Of a stretch of DNA of 64,000 nt, positions 18,935 to 28,024 are shown piece after piece. The position numbers were made by a program, and so were the translations under genes. The first letter of the stretch is position 1. Every line of letters begins with the position of its first letter. The notes beneath the pieces were generated by a model. That model did no database searches and was not told the origin of the DNA. It was given only the letters and a program-made list of their open reading frames with translations. Origin of the DNA: JBBRCE01 sp038205115 (GTDB lineage: Bacteria > Planctomycetota > Planctomycetia > Pirellulales > JBBRCE01); contig JBBRCE010000009.1 in assembly GCA_038205115.1 (NCBI GenBank), positions 75,272 through 139,271 on the forward strand, given 5' to 3'.

Positions 18935-21190
18935 ATGACGAATGCGATTATGCCGCCGCCAGAAATTCCCGGGCCGCTGGTTGACAAGCTCAGCCGACTC
19001 CGCCGCGGCGTCACCAGTTGGTTAGCCATCGATGGACTGCGCCGGCTCTTGATTTGGACGATAGGTCTCGGCGTGCTGGATGTTGCCATCGATTACCGCT
19101 TCCATCTGGATATGATCCAACGCGTGGTCATGCTGTTGGCAGTGCTCGGCGTGCTGGCTTACATCTTTTATCGGCACATCATCACGCCTTTACAACAACA
19201 TCTCAGCGACGACGCACTCTGCTTGGAAGTTGAACATCGCAACCAAGCGCTGGGCGAAAGCTTGATCAGCGCATTGCAGTTTTCTCGCGGCTACGACGCG
19301 GAAGCCCACGGCGTCTCGGCGCAGTTGGTGCGCGCCACCATCGACCGCGGCGCTGCGGAATCGGAGCATGTCGAATTCTCCAGCGTGTTGGATCGGCAGA
19401 CGTTTTTGCGAAACCTGGTGCTGGCCGGAATTGGCTTGCTGCTGCTGCTCGGCGCCGGCGTCTCCGTGGCATCGACCGATACCATGCGCACCTGGTTCAG
19501 CCGCAACCTGCTGCTGGGCAGTAAAGAGTGGCCGCAAGACACTGTGTTGAACATCAAGGGCGTCCGTAACGGGCGTTTGCTGTTGCCGCGCGGCGACGAC
19601 TGGGACCAAGTGGTGGACGTCACCGGACGTATTCCCGACGTCGTCGAACTGGACTATCAGCCGCATGGCTCGTCGCGTTCCACGGAGCCGATGACCAAGC
19701 AGGGCGATCGCCAGTTTCATGCCACCTTCAAAAATGTGTTGAGCGAATTTCGATTCCGCGTCCGCGGCGGCGACGCGCAATCGTCGTGGATCGAAGTCGA
19801 ATTGATCGATCGGCCCAGCATCGCCGATCTGAAATTGGATTTGGTTTCTCCGGCCTACATGCAGGCCGCCGATCGCGCTTTGCCGCCGGGCCGAGGGCCC
19901 TACGACGTTTATCCCGGTAGCAGCATCAAGGTGCATGGCGTGGCCAACAAGCCGCTGGCCAACGTGCGATTGCTCTTTGGCGATCACGACGTGGTGCAGG
20001 CGAAAGTCGACGGCAAAGCGCGCGAATTCGACGCCCAACTGAATCCGTCGCAATTGGCCAGCCGCACCTATTCCATCGAATTGACGGACACGGACCAATG
20101 GTCATCAAAACACGCCACGCGATTCACGCTCAAGATGAAGCCGGATCGCGAGCCGGTCGTTAAGGCGAGTCCGGTTGGCATCAGCAGCATGATTGTGCCG
20201 GGCGCGCGGATCCCGCTGAATTGCCAGCTCTCCGATGATTTTGCGGTGACCTCCGCCAAGTTGCTCTGGAATTGGCACTCCGAAGGCACCGACCAAACGT
20301 CGGGCACCGGCGAACAGCCGCTGACCGAACTGGAAGCCAACTACAATCAGCCCAAAGTCGGTGGCACTCATACGTTCGATACCGAACCACTCAAGTTACC
20401 CATCGGCGGCGTACTGGCGATGCATGTCGAAGCGCGCGACAACGACGTGGTGTCGGGCGACAAGGTCGCGCCGATCGGCAAAGTGGGCAAATCCGACGAC
20501 GCAGTGCTGAAAATCGTTTCGACCGACGAACTTCGCGCGGAATTATTACGTCGCGAGAAGGAACAACGCCTTGAGGTTGAGCGTCTATTGAAAGACGAGG
20601 ACGAACTTGTCACCGACACCCGCGCCGTGCAAGCCAATGGCCGGGACCAGCCGGCGCTGGTTGACGCGGACCGTAAGTTGTTGGAGACGTCGCTGAAAAA
20701 GCAGATGCTTTGCGCCGACCGCTGCAAGCAAGTCGCCACGCACATGGAATCGATCGTGCTGGAAATGCAGAACAATCGGCTGGAAGAGGAAAACGGCGCG
20801 CTGAAAGAAGAATTCAAAGGCAACATCAAACGCATCCAAGACAACATCATCAAACCGCTGAATCTGCTTTCGAAAGAATCCGTGCCGCAAGCCACCGCGC
20901 TGCTCGACACGGCTCGCCGCAACTCCAAAGAGGCCAAGCCGCGGGATATTGCGCTGCAAGAGTCGGTGGTCGTCCAAGAGCGAATGGCCAAATCAATGCG
21001 CGACATCCTCAAATACATGGCCAAAACCGAGGGATATCAGGAAATCATCAACCAGCTTTACGCAGTCATCAAGTCTCAGTCCGAAGTCGCCGAACCGACC
21101 GCCAAAGAAGCGCATCGCCGGATCAATGAACTTATTAACCCGCCGAGCGACAAACCGGATGACGCAAAGCCCCAACCCGGCAAGCCATAA
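18935..21190 (+). CDS. DUF4175-like membrane protein with C-terminal coiled coil
   Basis: 751 aa from ATG 18935; the open frame extends back to 18782 inside the previous gene, which is unlikely to be translated. Three membrane helices lie in the first ~180 residues (LLIWTIGLGVLDVAIDY, VVMLLAVLGVLAYIFYRHI, LVLAGIGLLLLLGAGVSVA). A long beta-rich periplasmic part is followed by a coiled coil from ~540 (RAELLRREKEQRLEVERLLK, NNRLEEENGALKEEFKGNIK). The architecture resembles the DUF4175 group found next to VWA proteins. No enzymatic motif is seen. It probably forms part of the membrane complex built by the neighbouring genes. Confidence 0.65.
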   Translation: MTNAIMPPPEIPGPLVDKLSRLRRGVTSWLAIDGLRRLLIWTIGLGVLDVAIDYRFHLDMIQRVVMLLAVLGVLAYIFYRHIITPLQQHLSDDALCLEVEHRNQALGESLISALQFSRGYDAEAHGVSAQLVRATIDRGAAESEHVEFSSVLDRQTFLRNLVLAGIGLLLLLGAGVSVASTDTMRTWFSRNLLLGSKEWPQDTVLNIKGVRNGRLLLPRGDDWDQVVDVTGRIPDVVELDYQPHGSSRSTEPMTKQGDRQFHATFKNVLSEFRFRVRGGDAQSSWIEVELIDRPSIADLKLDLVSPAYMQAADRALPPGRGPYDVYPGSSIKVHGVANKPLANVRLLFGDHDVVQAKVDGKAREFDAQLNPSQLASRTYSIELTDTDQWSSKHATRFTLKMKPDREPVVKASPVGISSMIVPGARIPLNCQLSDDFAVTSAKLLWNWHSEGTDQTSGTGEQPLTELEANYNQPKVGGTHTFDTEPLKLPIGGVLAMHVEARDNDVVSGDKVAPIGKVGKSDDAVLKIVSTDELRAELLRREKEQRLEVERLLKDEDELVTDTRAVQANGRDQPALVDADRKLLETSLKKQMLCADRCKQVATHMESIVLEMQNNRLEEENGALKEEFKGNIKRIQDNIIKPLNLLSKESVPQATALLDTARRNSKEAKPRDIALQESVVVQERMAKSMRDILKYMAKTEGYQEIINQLYAVIKSQSEVAEPTAKEAHRRINELINPPSDKPDDAKPQPGKP

Positions 21191-21393
21191 ACCCATAAGC
21201 TACCGGCCGGCGCCAAACATTCGCTGGCGGGCGAGCATAGCAGCAATGCGTTACAAACCGAGAAATTCTGGCACGTCACCCGCCAACACGTTACGATATT
21301 GGAACTTGCCAATCGCCAAAAAAATCTTGGCCACGGCATTCATGGACCGGGCCGCCGCAAAAACGGCCGGCCTTTCAGACAGGAGCTGATGGT

Positions 21394-23430
21394 ATGAAGC
21401 TAATTCGCAATTGGCACTATCTGCTGGCCATGTTGCTGGCCGTCGCCACGGTCCGAGCGGAAGACGCGGCAGTGGAAACCGACCCAGCCGCAAAGCCCAC
21501 CAATGCGCTGAGCGTCAGGCAAGACCACGTTAAGCGCATGATGCAGGACCTCGACCAAAAATTTGTCGAGCTAGCTCGTTCCATCGAAAAATCCGAGCCC
21601 GCACAGGCCAAGCGGCTGATCGAAGCGCTGCAGCAATCGCGCGAGCTGACCATCGAAGGGCGGATGGGCAAAATTGCCACCTTGCTCAATCAAACTCAGT
21701 TCGATACCGCCAGCGAAGAGCAGAAGCTGGTCATCAACGATCTAAAAAAATTGATCCACATCTTGCTGGAAGACGAACTGGACAAAGATCGCATCCAGGC
21801 CGAAATCGACCGGTTGGAGAAATGGAAAGCCCAACTCGATCAACTCATTCCCGAACAAACCAACGAAAAGCGCGACAGTGAAAAGCTGGCTGATAAAGAC
21901 AAAACGCTGAACGACTTGGGCCAGCAGATTGCCGCCTTGGAAGCCATCATTCAAAAGCAGCAAGCGGTCATCGACAACACGGTGACGAATCGCGCTCAAG
22001 GTGTTCAAGCACTCGGCAAACCGGCGGAGCAGCAGGCTGCGGTCCGCAAAGAAACGCAAGATTTAGCCAAGCAAATTGGCAAGCCGCGTCAAGACGATGA
22101 TGCAGCCAAAGACCCCGCAAAAGACGACAGCAAGCCGGGCGAAGCCGGTGGCAAACCGGGCGAAGCCGGTGGCAAGCCGGGCGAAGCAGGTGGCAAGCCG
22201 GGCGAAGCCGGTGGCAAGCCGGGCGAAGCCGGTGGCAAGCCGGGCGAAGCCGGTGGCAAGCCGGGCGAAGCCGGTGGCAAGCCCGATCCATCTGCCGGAA
22301 AAGAGCCGGGGCAGCAATCCATTGAGAAAGCAACCGATAAGCAAAAGGCTGCAGAAGAAAACCTCGGTCAGGGCAAAGGCAAAGCTGCCGAAAGCGACGA
22401 ACGGGCCGCCTTGGACGAACTAGGAAAAGCCTTGGACGAATTGAAGAAAGAACAATCGCGGATCGCATCGTTGCCGCCCGAAGCATTTAACGAACTGGCC
22501 AAAAACCAAGACGGCACCGCCGACAAAACGGCCAAGCTCGGCGACGACATGAAAAAAGCTGCCGACGACGCCGCGGCTGCTGGCGAGTCCGGCGGCGGAC
22601 CGCCGGGCGAAAGCGGCGAATCCGGCCCTGCTGGTCAAAAATCGATTCAAGACGCGCAAGACTCCATGAAGCAAGCCTCGGGCGGCTTGCAAAAAAAGGA
22701 TCCCAAACAAGCGGCCAATAAGCAAAAAAAGGCCGTCAAGGATCTCAAGAACGCCCGCGAAGAAATTGAAAAGCGACTGGCGCAATTGCGGAAAGAGCAG
22801 CAACTCGAAAAGCTGGCTGCCCTGGAAGCCCGCTTCCGAGAAATGCTCACCCGCCAACAACCGCTTACGATTGCCACCGGCGCCGTCGACCGACAGCGGA
22901 TCGCCGGCAAGCTCCGCCGCACCGACCGTCTGGCCCTGGTGAAGGTTTCCGATGAGGAGAAACTCGTCGGCGAGATGGCGCAAAAAGCGCTCGACATCAT
23001 CGTGGAAGACGGCACCAGCGTGGTCTTTGCCCAGGTCACCGGGCAACTCCGTGACGACCTGCGTGGCGTGTCGGATTTAATCCGAGGCGAGCGGACCGAC
23101 AAATACGTGCAGTCCCAGCAGAAGGAAATCGAAAAGACGCTGGCCGAATTGATCGAGGCCTTGCAACAGGCCCAAAAACAGGCCGACAGCGATAGCGATT
23201 CCGACAGTGACGACAGCATGATGGACGATAACGAGCCGCTGCTGCCGAACTCGGCCGAGCTCAAATTGCTGAAATCGGCGCAAATGCGTGTCAATCGGCG
23301 CACTGCGTCCTTCGAGCAGAACCGGCCGCAAGGCGAATTGGAAACCGTACTCAAGCAAGAGGTTCGCAACATCGCCAAGCGGCAAGAAGAGGTGATGCAA
23401 ATGACCGAAAAGCTGAGCGAACGCAAATAA
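21394..23430 (+). CDS. Exported coiled-coil protein with collagen-like repeat insert
   Basis: 678 aa. AGGAG at 21381-21385 sets the ATG. A short signal peptide (LLAMLLAVATVRAEDA) precedes extended coiled coil (~40-220 and ~430-600, for example KRLAQLRKEQQLEKLAALEA). Between them, residues ~247-295 hold seven copies of the heptad KPGEAGG, and the surrounding sequence is rich in G/K/D/E/A. An acidic run (DSDSDSDD) lies near residue 600. The coiled-coil parts resemble the C-terminal region of the preceding protein, so the two may assemble together. Function unknown; probably a periplasmic structural component. Confidence 0.6.
   Translation: MKLIRNWHYLLAMLLAVATVRAEDAAVETDPAAKPTNALSVRQDHVKRMMQDLDQKFVELARSIEKSEPAQAKRLIEALQQSRELTIEGRMGKIATLLNQTQFDTASEEQKLVINDLKKLIHILLEDELDKDRIQAEIDRLEKWKAQLDQLIPEQTNEKRDSEKLADKDKTLNDLGQQIAALEAIIQKQQAVIDNTVTNRAQGVQALGKPAEQQAAVRKETQDLAKQIGKPRQDDDAAKDPAKDDSKPGEAGGKPGEAGGKPGEAGGKPGEAGGKPGEAGGKPGEAGGKPGEAGGKPDPSAGKEPGQQSIEKATDKQKAAEENLGQGKGKAAESDERAALDELGKALDELKKEQSRIASLPPEAFNELAKNQDGTADKTAKLGDDMKKAADDAAAAGESGGGPPGESGESGPAGQKSIQDAQDSMKQASGGLQKKDPKQAANKQKKAVKDLKNAREEIEKRLAQLRKEQQLEKLAALEARFREMLTRQQPLTIATGAVDRQRIAGKLRRTDRLALVKVSDEEKLVGEMAQKALDIIVEDGTSVVFAQVTGQLRDDLRGVSDLIRGERTDKYVQSQQKEIEKTLAELIEALQQAQKQADSDSDSDSDDSMMDDNEPLLPNSAELKLLKSAQMRVNRRTASFEQNRPQGELETVLKQEVRNIAKRQEEVMQMTEKLSERK
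22132..22278 (+). repeat. Seven-copy 21-bp in-frame tandem repeat (KPGEAGG)
   Basis: Seven units of aagccgggcgaagccggtgg+c, nearly identical at the DNA level; unit 2 has AAA for AAG and unit 3 has GCA for GCC. The period is a multiple of three, so copy-number change would not break the frame. The encoded heptad is glycine/proline-rich and hydrophilic and probably acts as a flexible linker. Confidence 0.95.
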
Positions 23431-23509
23431 ACTCGGCGGCCGGTGCGATCCACTGGCGGCCGCGCAACGCCGATTTTTACTTCAAATCGATCGATTGGTC
23501 AGGGGGACG

Positions 23510-24769
23510 ATGACCATGCATTTCTACCGCTTCACCGCTTTCGCGATCATCGCATCCGCGCTACTTGTTTGCTCGGCCGCTGCCGCCGCTGACGACAAAG
23601 TGCCGCCCGCCGATCAGTCAACCGCGCCTGCGGCCAAAGCAGCCAAGCCGGCCGACGAGTCGGTGAAGCCGGCCGATGAGTCGGCGAAGCCGGCCGATAG
23701 AGAAAACAAGCCAGCAGCCAAGCCAGCCGAGAAAGCAGCCACACCGGTCGACAATCCGGCGGTCGCCAGCGAATTGGCCAAGGCAAAGGTCGATTCCAAC
23801 AAAGTGCTGGACGCCTATATAAAAGCCCTGCCAAACAACAAAAATCTCACCGATCCGCAGCGGCAAGAGACGCAAACGGTTGTGGAAACTCTGCGCAAAG
23901 AGCCCGCCGCGCGCGATAGCGCTCTGACCGAGGCGCTACGCGTTGGCTCGCCGGAATATACCGAGGCGCTGGTGGCCTTGGCGGACGAAAACAGCTTGGC
24001 GGCCATCGCCAAGTTGTTGCCGCTTTCCAAGTCGGAAGATCCGTACCTCGCGGCCGACGCTTCGTTCTATCTGGCGCGGGCTTACATTCAAGAAGAGCGG
24101 TTCGAAGAAGCGCTACCGCTGCTCAAGCAAATCACCTCCGGCAAGCTCAACGGCTACACGCTCAACACATCCGATTCGCTGTTCTTGCAGGGCGTCACGC
24201 TCGGAAAGTTGTTGGATCGCGCGGTGGCCATCCAAACCCTGAATGCCTACTTGGACCAAAACAAAGATGCCTCGGAGCGGCTCCGCGTTGGCGCCCAGCA
24301 GTTGATTGAAGAACTCAAGCGGCTCGAAGCGGGATCGCTGGTTGATATCGAAGGCCGCATGGATTACTCGCGGCGGAGGTTGGAATTGGAGAAGGCCGAC
24401 GAGCCCACGCAGACGCAGCAGAACCGCGTGATTACCATGCTCGACAAACTCATCAAAGACGCGGAAGACAAAGAAAATGGTTCCGGCTCGGGAAAAGGCA
24501 AGGGCAAGGGAAAAGGTAAGGGCAAGGGCCGGGGTAACTCCGGTGGCAGCAACCCTGGCGGTGGTGCAAAGCAATCGACGGCCCCCGCCGGCAAGGCAGA
24601 AGTCGGCCCGCTGGAGCGCATCTCGCGCGTTGGCAAGGGTGACGAGTGGGGCGGACTGAAAAACAAAGAGCGCGAAGAAGTGCTGACCGCACTGAAAGCC
24701 AAATTCCCCGATCGCTACAAAATCCTCGTCGAGCAATATTACAAGAACTTGCAAGACGAAGAGCCATGA
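23510..24769 (+). CDS. Exported TPR-like protein with K/P/A-rich termini
   Basis: About 419 aa; AGGGGGA at 23501-23507 suits either ATG 23510 or ATG 23516. A signal peptide (FAIIASALLVCSAAAAAD) is followed by a low-complexity stretch with the repeat KPADES. TPR-type helices occupy ~130-290 (YLAADASFYLARAYIQEERF, EEALPLLKQITSGKL). A short KGKGKGKG linker comes before a C-terminal segment (GDEWGGLKNKEREEVLTALK, DRYKILVEQYYKNLQDEEP) that is often conserved at the end of planctomycete DUF4175-cluster proteins. It probably mediates protein-protein contacts. The next gene overlaps its stop as ATGA. Confidence 0.65.
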   Translation: MTMHFYRFTAFAIIASALLVCSAAAAADDKVPPADQSTAPAAKAAKPADESVKPADESAKPADRENKPAAKPAEKAATPVDNPAVASELAKAKVDSNKVLDAYIKALPNNKNLTDPQRQETQTVVETLRKEPAARDSALTEALRVGSPEYTEALVALADENSLAAIAKLLPLSKSEDPYLAADASFYLARAYIQEERFEEALPLLKQITSGKLNGYTLNTSDSLFLQGVTLGKLLDRAVAIQTLNAYLDQNKDASERLRVGAQQLIEELKRLEAGSLVDIEGRMDYSRRRLELEKADEPTQTQQNRVITMLDKLIKDAEDKENGSGSGKGKGKGKGKGKGRGNSGGSNPGGGAKQSTAPAGKAEVGPLERISRVGKGDEWGGLKNKEREEVLTALKAKFPDRYKILVEQYYKNLQDEEP

Positions 24770-26049
24770 TCGGCCCCGCGAAAATCGCCTCACTGCTTCT
24801 TCTTTTCTCGGGTCTGCTGAAAATGCCCATGGTTCGCACGTTTGGTTTCTTGCTCATTACCGCGTTGGCTTTGAGTCATGTTCGCGGCGAGGACCGGCTG
24901 ATTTCGTTGGATGGTGAACCGATCGCGGCCACAATTACAGCGATCGAAACCTCGGGCAAAATTCTGGGAACCGGATTGCCGGCCGGTTGTGAGCTGCAAT
25001 CGCTGCGTGAGATCGAGCACGCAACTGCAAGCGCCGCGACTGCAAACGCCGCAACGCCGCATGCGCCGCTGAAATTGCTGCTGGTCGGCGGCGGCCAACT
25101 GCCGGTCGAAAAATGCGTGCTGCGCGAAGAATCGGCCGTGTTCGATTGGGCGTACGGCAAAGAAGTCAAACTACCGCTCGATCTGATCCGGGGAGTGAAC
25201 TTCGCCGCGGATAAAGTGGCGACCGAGCGGCCCAAGGGCGCCGAGTTGCTGGACAATGCCATCGCGTTGGCCTCGCAAGACAAAGACCAACTGTTCCTGT
25301 TAATTGACGACCGCGTGCAAGCCATTCCGGGGCTGTTCGAAGAAATGACCGCCGACAACGTGGTCTTTCATTGGCAGGATAAAAAACAGAGCTTCGCGCG
25401 GAGTAAGCTCTATGGCTTGGCGATTGCGCCGCTGGGCAAGCCAGCGGATCGCGCCGGCCAATGTCAGTTCACGCTGGTCAATGGAACGTCACTGTGGGGC
25501 AATTTAGAGAAGCTGGCAGAGGGCAAGCTGTCGTTGGAATTGGCCAAAGGCACGTCGGTGATGTTGCCGTGGGAGAGTGTCTCGCGGATCACCATTCGTA
25601 ACGCGCGTATGGCGCTGCTTTCGGAACTGGAACCGAGCGACGTCGTGCAAGAGTCGCTGGTTGCGCCGCCGCAAACCTGGCAGCGCGATCGCAGCGTCGG
25701 CGGACATCCGCTCACCATCGGTAATCGCACCTTCACCAAGGGCATCGGGGTGCATTCGCGCTGTTTGATGTCGTTCAACACAGACGGCTACGATCTGCTC
25801 ACCGCCAGCATCGGCATTGACGCGGAAACGCACGGTAAGGGCAACTGCTTGTTCATCGTGCTGGCCGGCAGTAAGGAACTCTTCCGCCAGCAAATGAGCG
25901 GCGGCGATGCGGCCAAAAACATTCGTGTGGAACTCGCTGGCGCTAAGAAAATTACGCTGGCCGTGGAACCGGGCGAAGGACTGGATCTGGCCGATCATGC
26001 CGATTGGGCCGATGCGCGATTGATCAAAAACACGCCCAGCAAAAAGTAA
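24766..26049 (+). CDS. Exported NPCBM/NEW2 carbohydrate-binding-like protein
   Basis: 427 aa from ATG 24766, overlapping the upstream stop as ATGA and so implying translational coupling; ATG 24823 or 24829 would give a cleaner signal peptide (TFGFLLITALALSHVRGED). The C-terminal ~140 residues form an NPCBM/NEW2 module: TFTKGIGVHSRCLMSFNTDG, DAETHGKGNCLFIVLAGSKE, and a terminal DLADHADWADARLI. This module binds glycans in other proteins. The N-terminal ~270 residues have no recognised domain. Its place in a MoxR/VWA cluster suggests an envelope glycan contact, which is inference only. Confidence 0.75.
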   Translation: MIGPAKIASLLLLFSGLLKMPMVRTFGFLLITALALSHVRGEDRLISLDGEPIAATITAIETSGKILGTGLPAGCELQSLREIEHATASAATANAATPHAPLKLLLVGGGQLPVEKCVLREESAVFDWAYGKEVKLPLDLIRGVNFAADKVATERPKGAELLDNAIALASQDKDQLFLLIDDRVQAIPGLFEEMTADNVVFHWQDKKQSFARSKLYGLAIAPLGKPADRAGQCQFTLVNGTSLWGNLEKLAEGKLSLELAKGTSVMLPWESVSRITIRNARMALLSELEPSDVVQESLVAPPQTWQRDRSVGGHPLTIGNRTFTKGIGVHSRCLMSFNTDGYDLLTASIGIDAETHGKGNCLFIVLAGSKELFRQQMSGGDAAKNIRVELAGAKKITLAVEPGEGLDLADHADWADARLIKNTPSKK

Positions 26050-26089
26050 TGTTGTCGAATGTCATTTGACCCGTAGGGAGCGTCGGCCG

Positions 26090-28024
26090 ATGTCACTTCG
26101 AACAACTCAAGTCGTGCTGGCTTGCGCCGCCTGTTTGCTGGCGGCAAACTCCCTGCGAGCCGACGACGAATTGACTCCGGCCGATCTGGAAAAAGTCAAA
26201 ACGGTGGAGGCCGCGCGGATTCGCGTGATCGAAAAAGTGTACGGCTCCGTCGTGGCCATCTATGGCAACGACCGCGCCGGCGGCGGATCGGGCGTGCTGT
26301 TCAGCTCGCAAGGTTTTGCGCTCACCAACTTTCACGTCGTGGCCGGAGCTGGCGAAGAAGGTTGGGCCGGACTGGCCGACGGCAAGCTCTATCGCTGGAA
26401 GCTATACGGCGTCGACCAAGGCGGCGATGTGGCCATCATTCGCCTAAGCGGGCATGATCAATTCCCGCCCGCCGAGTTGGGCGATTCGCGCACGGTACGC
26501 GTCGGCGATTGGGCCATGGCCATGGGCAATCCGTTCGTCTTGGCCGACGACTTGCGCCCCACGGTCACGCTGGGCATCGTCAGCGCCATTCAGCGCTTTC
26601 AGCCGGGCGAAGGTGGCAAAAACTCGCTCGTTTACGGCAATTGCATCCAGGTCGACAGTTCCATCAACCCAGGCAACTCCGGCGGTCCGCTGGTCAACAT
26701 GCGTTCACAAATCGTCGGCATCAACGGCCGTGGCTCATTCGAAGAGCGCGGCCGCGTGAACGTCGGCGTCGGCTACGCGATTTCCATGGAGCAGATCAAA
26801 AACTTCATTCCCGATCTGCTGGCCACCAAAGCGGCCCAGCACGGCACGCTGGACGCCGTGTTCACCGATCGACAGGATGGCGTCATCTGCAGCCAATTGA
26901 ATTTGAACAGTACCGCCGCCAAACGCGGCTTGGAACTGGGCGACCGTTTGATTTCATTTGCAGGCGAGAAGATTCGCAACGCCAACCATTATCTGAATTT
27001 GGTCAGCACGTTGCCGGCCAAGTGGCCCGTGGAAGTGGTGCTTGAGCACAGTGGCAAAAGTAAATCGCTTTGGCTGCGGTTAGACGCGCTGCCGTATGCC
27101 GCCCCAAAACAGCCGGCCACGCCGAGCAGACCAATGCCCAAGCCAGAACCCAAAAAAGAAGATAAAAAAGACGAGTTGCCGGCTGCCAACAAGTCCGACA
27201 AACCGAATTCGGCGGACGGCAAAACACCGGCCGAAGGCGACAAGCCGAACCCTGCAAATCCAGAAGAGAAAAAGCCAGCGGAAAAACAGCCCGACGGAAA
27301 AAGTCCAGCCCCCACAGGCAAGCCGGCCAAGAAGGGCGTGACACCATCGGAACCGGGCAAAATTCGCAACGCAACGCTTAACCGCGAGCGGGCCGAAGAT
27401 GTCCTCCGCCAATGGCAACACACGATCAGCCGTCAATCCAGCGGCATGCAGGACATAAAGAGTCTTCGCTGGGTCGAGCAATCCACGCCGGCGGCCGGCA
27501 GCGCGGCGGCGACTATTGCACCGATCACAATTACGACGCTGCCAGGCGGAGTTGCTAAGTCCGAAGCGGCTGAAACGAAGGACCAACCGCTGGTGGTTCG
27601 CCGAGCGCTGTCGGCGTTGTATGCGGCCAATCCGTCCGCCGCGTTTACAAAGCTCACGCTCGAAGGTAGCGACTTCACGCAAGGTCAGCGGGCTTATGTG
27701 CTACGCGGCGAGTTATCCGATGGCGCCGAAGTTTATCTGTGGTTCAGTTTGCTGGGCCAAGCAGGCGAGTTCGAAACACGTTTGATCAAAGTCGCCGCCG
27801 ACAACGACGATGGTCTGGCTTACGTTTTGAAATCGTATTCCGAGGATCAGGGCACGCAGTTCGATTTTCCGCACGAAGTTGTCTCCGTTCGCGGCCTGTC
27901 CGAAGCGGCGGCGACCAGCTTCAAGATTTCCGACGTTCGCGTTGAGCGTGGGGCTGTCGACGGCGAAAAAAAGTCAACCGAATCCGTGGAGAAACCGGCC
28001 GATGCCGCGACTGATAAAAAATAA
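26090..28024 (+). CDS. HtrA-like trypsin-type serine protease with PDZ domain, catalytic triad intact
   Basis: 644 aa from ATG 26090, with AGGGAG ten bases upstream. Signal peptide to ~24. The protease domain holds all three catalytic residues: His82 in TNFHVV, Asp113 in GGDVAIIRL and Ser197 in NPGNSGGPL. One PDZ domain follows (~270-345, LNLNSTAAKRGLELGDRLIS). A long K/P/E/D-rich linker (~350-430) leads to a C-terminal domain of ~200 residues that I do not recognise. HtrA proteases degrade or sense misfolded periplasmic proteins. It heads three consecutive HtrA-like genes whose products downstream have lost the triad. Confidence 0.85.
   Translation: MSLRTTQVVLACAACLLAANSLRADDELTPADLEKVKTVEAARIRVIEKVYGSVVAIYGNDRAGGGSGVLFSSQGFALTNFHVVAGAGEEGWAGLADGKLYRWKLYGVDQGGDVAIIRLSGHDQFPPAELGDSRTVRVGDWAMAMGNPFVLADDLRPTVTLGIVSAIQRFQPGEGGKNSLVYGNCIQVDSSINPGNSGGPLVNMRSQIVGINGRGSFEERGRVNVGVGYAISMEQIKNFIPDLLATKAAQHGTLDAVFTDRQDGVICSQLNLNSTAAKRGLELGDRLISFAGEKIRNANHYLNLVSTLPAKWPVEVVLEHSGKSKSLWLRLDALPYAAPKQPATPSRPMPKPEPKKEDKKDELPAANKSDKPNSADGKTPAEGDKPNPANPEEKKPAEKQPDGKSPAPTGKPAKKGVTPSEPGKIRNATLNRERAEDVLRQWQHTISRQSSGMQDIKSLRWVEQSTPAAGSAAATIAPITITTLPGGVAKSEAAETKDQPLVVRRALSALYAANPSAAFTKLTLEGSDFTQGQRAYVLRGELSDGAEVYLWFSLLGQAGEFETRLIKVAADNDDGLAYVLKSYSEDQGTQFDFPHEVVSVRGLSEAAATSFKISDVRVERGAVDGEKKSTESVEKPADAATDKK

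Noticed and set aside
22132..22278. CRISPR-like array
   Set aside because: The 21-bp units are contiguous with no spacers and encode an in-frame heptad.
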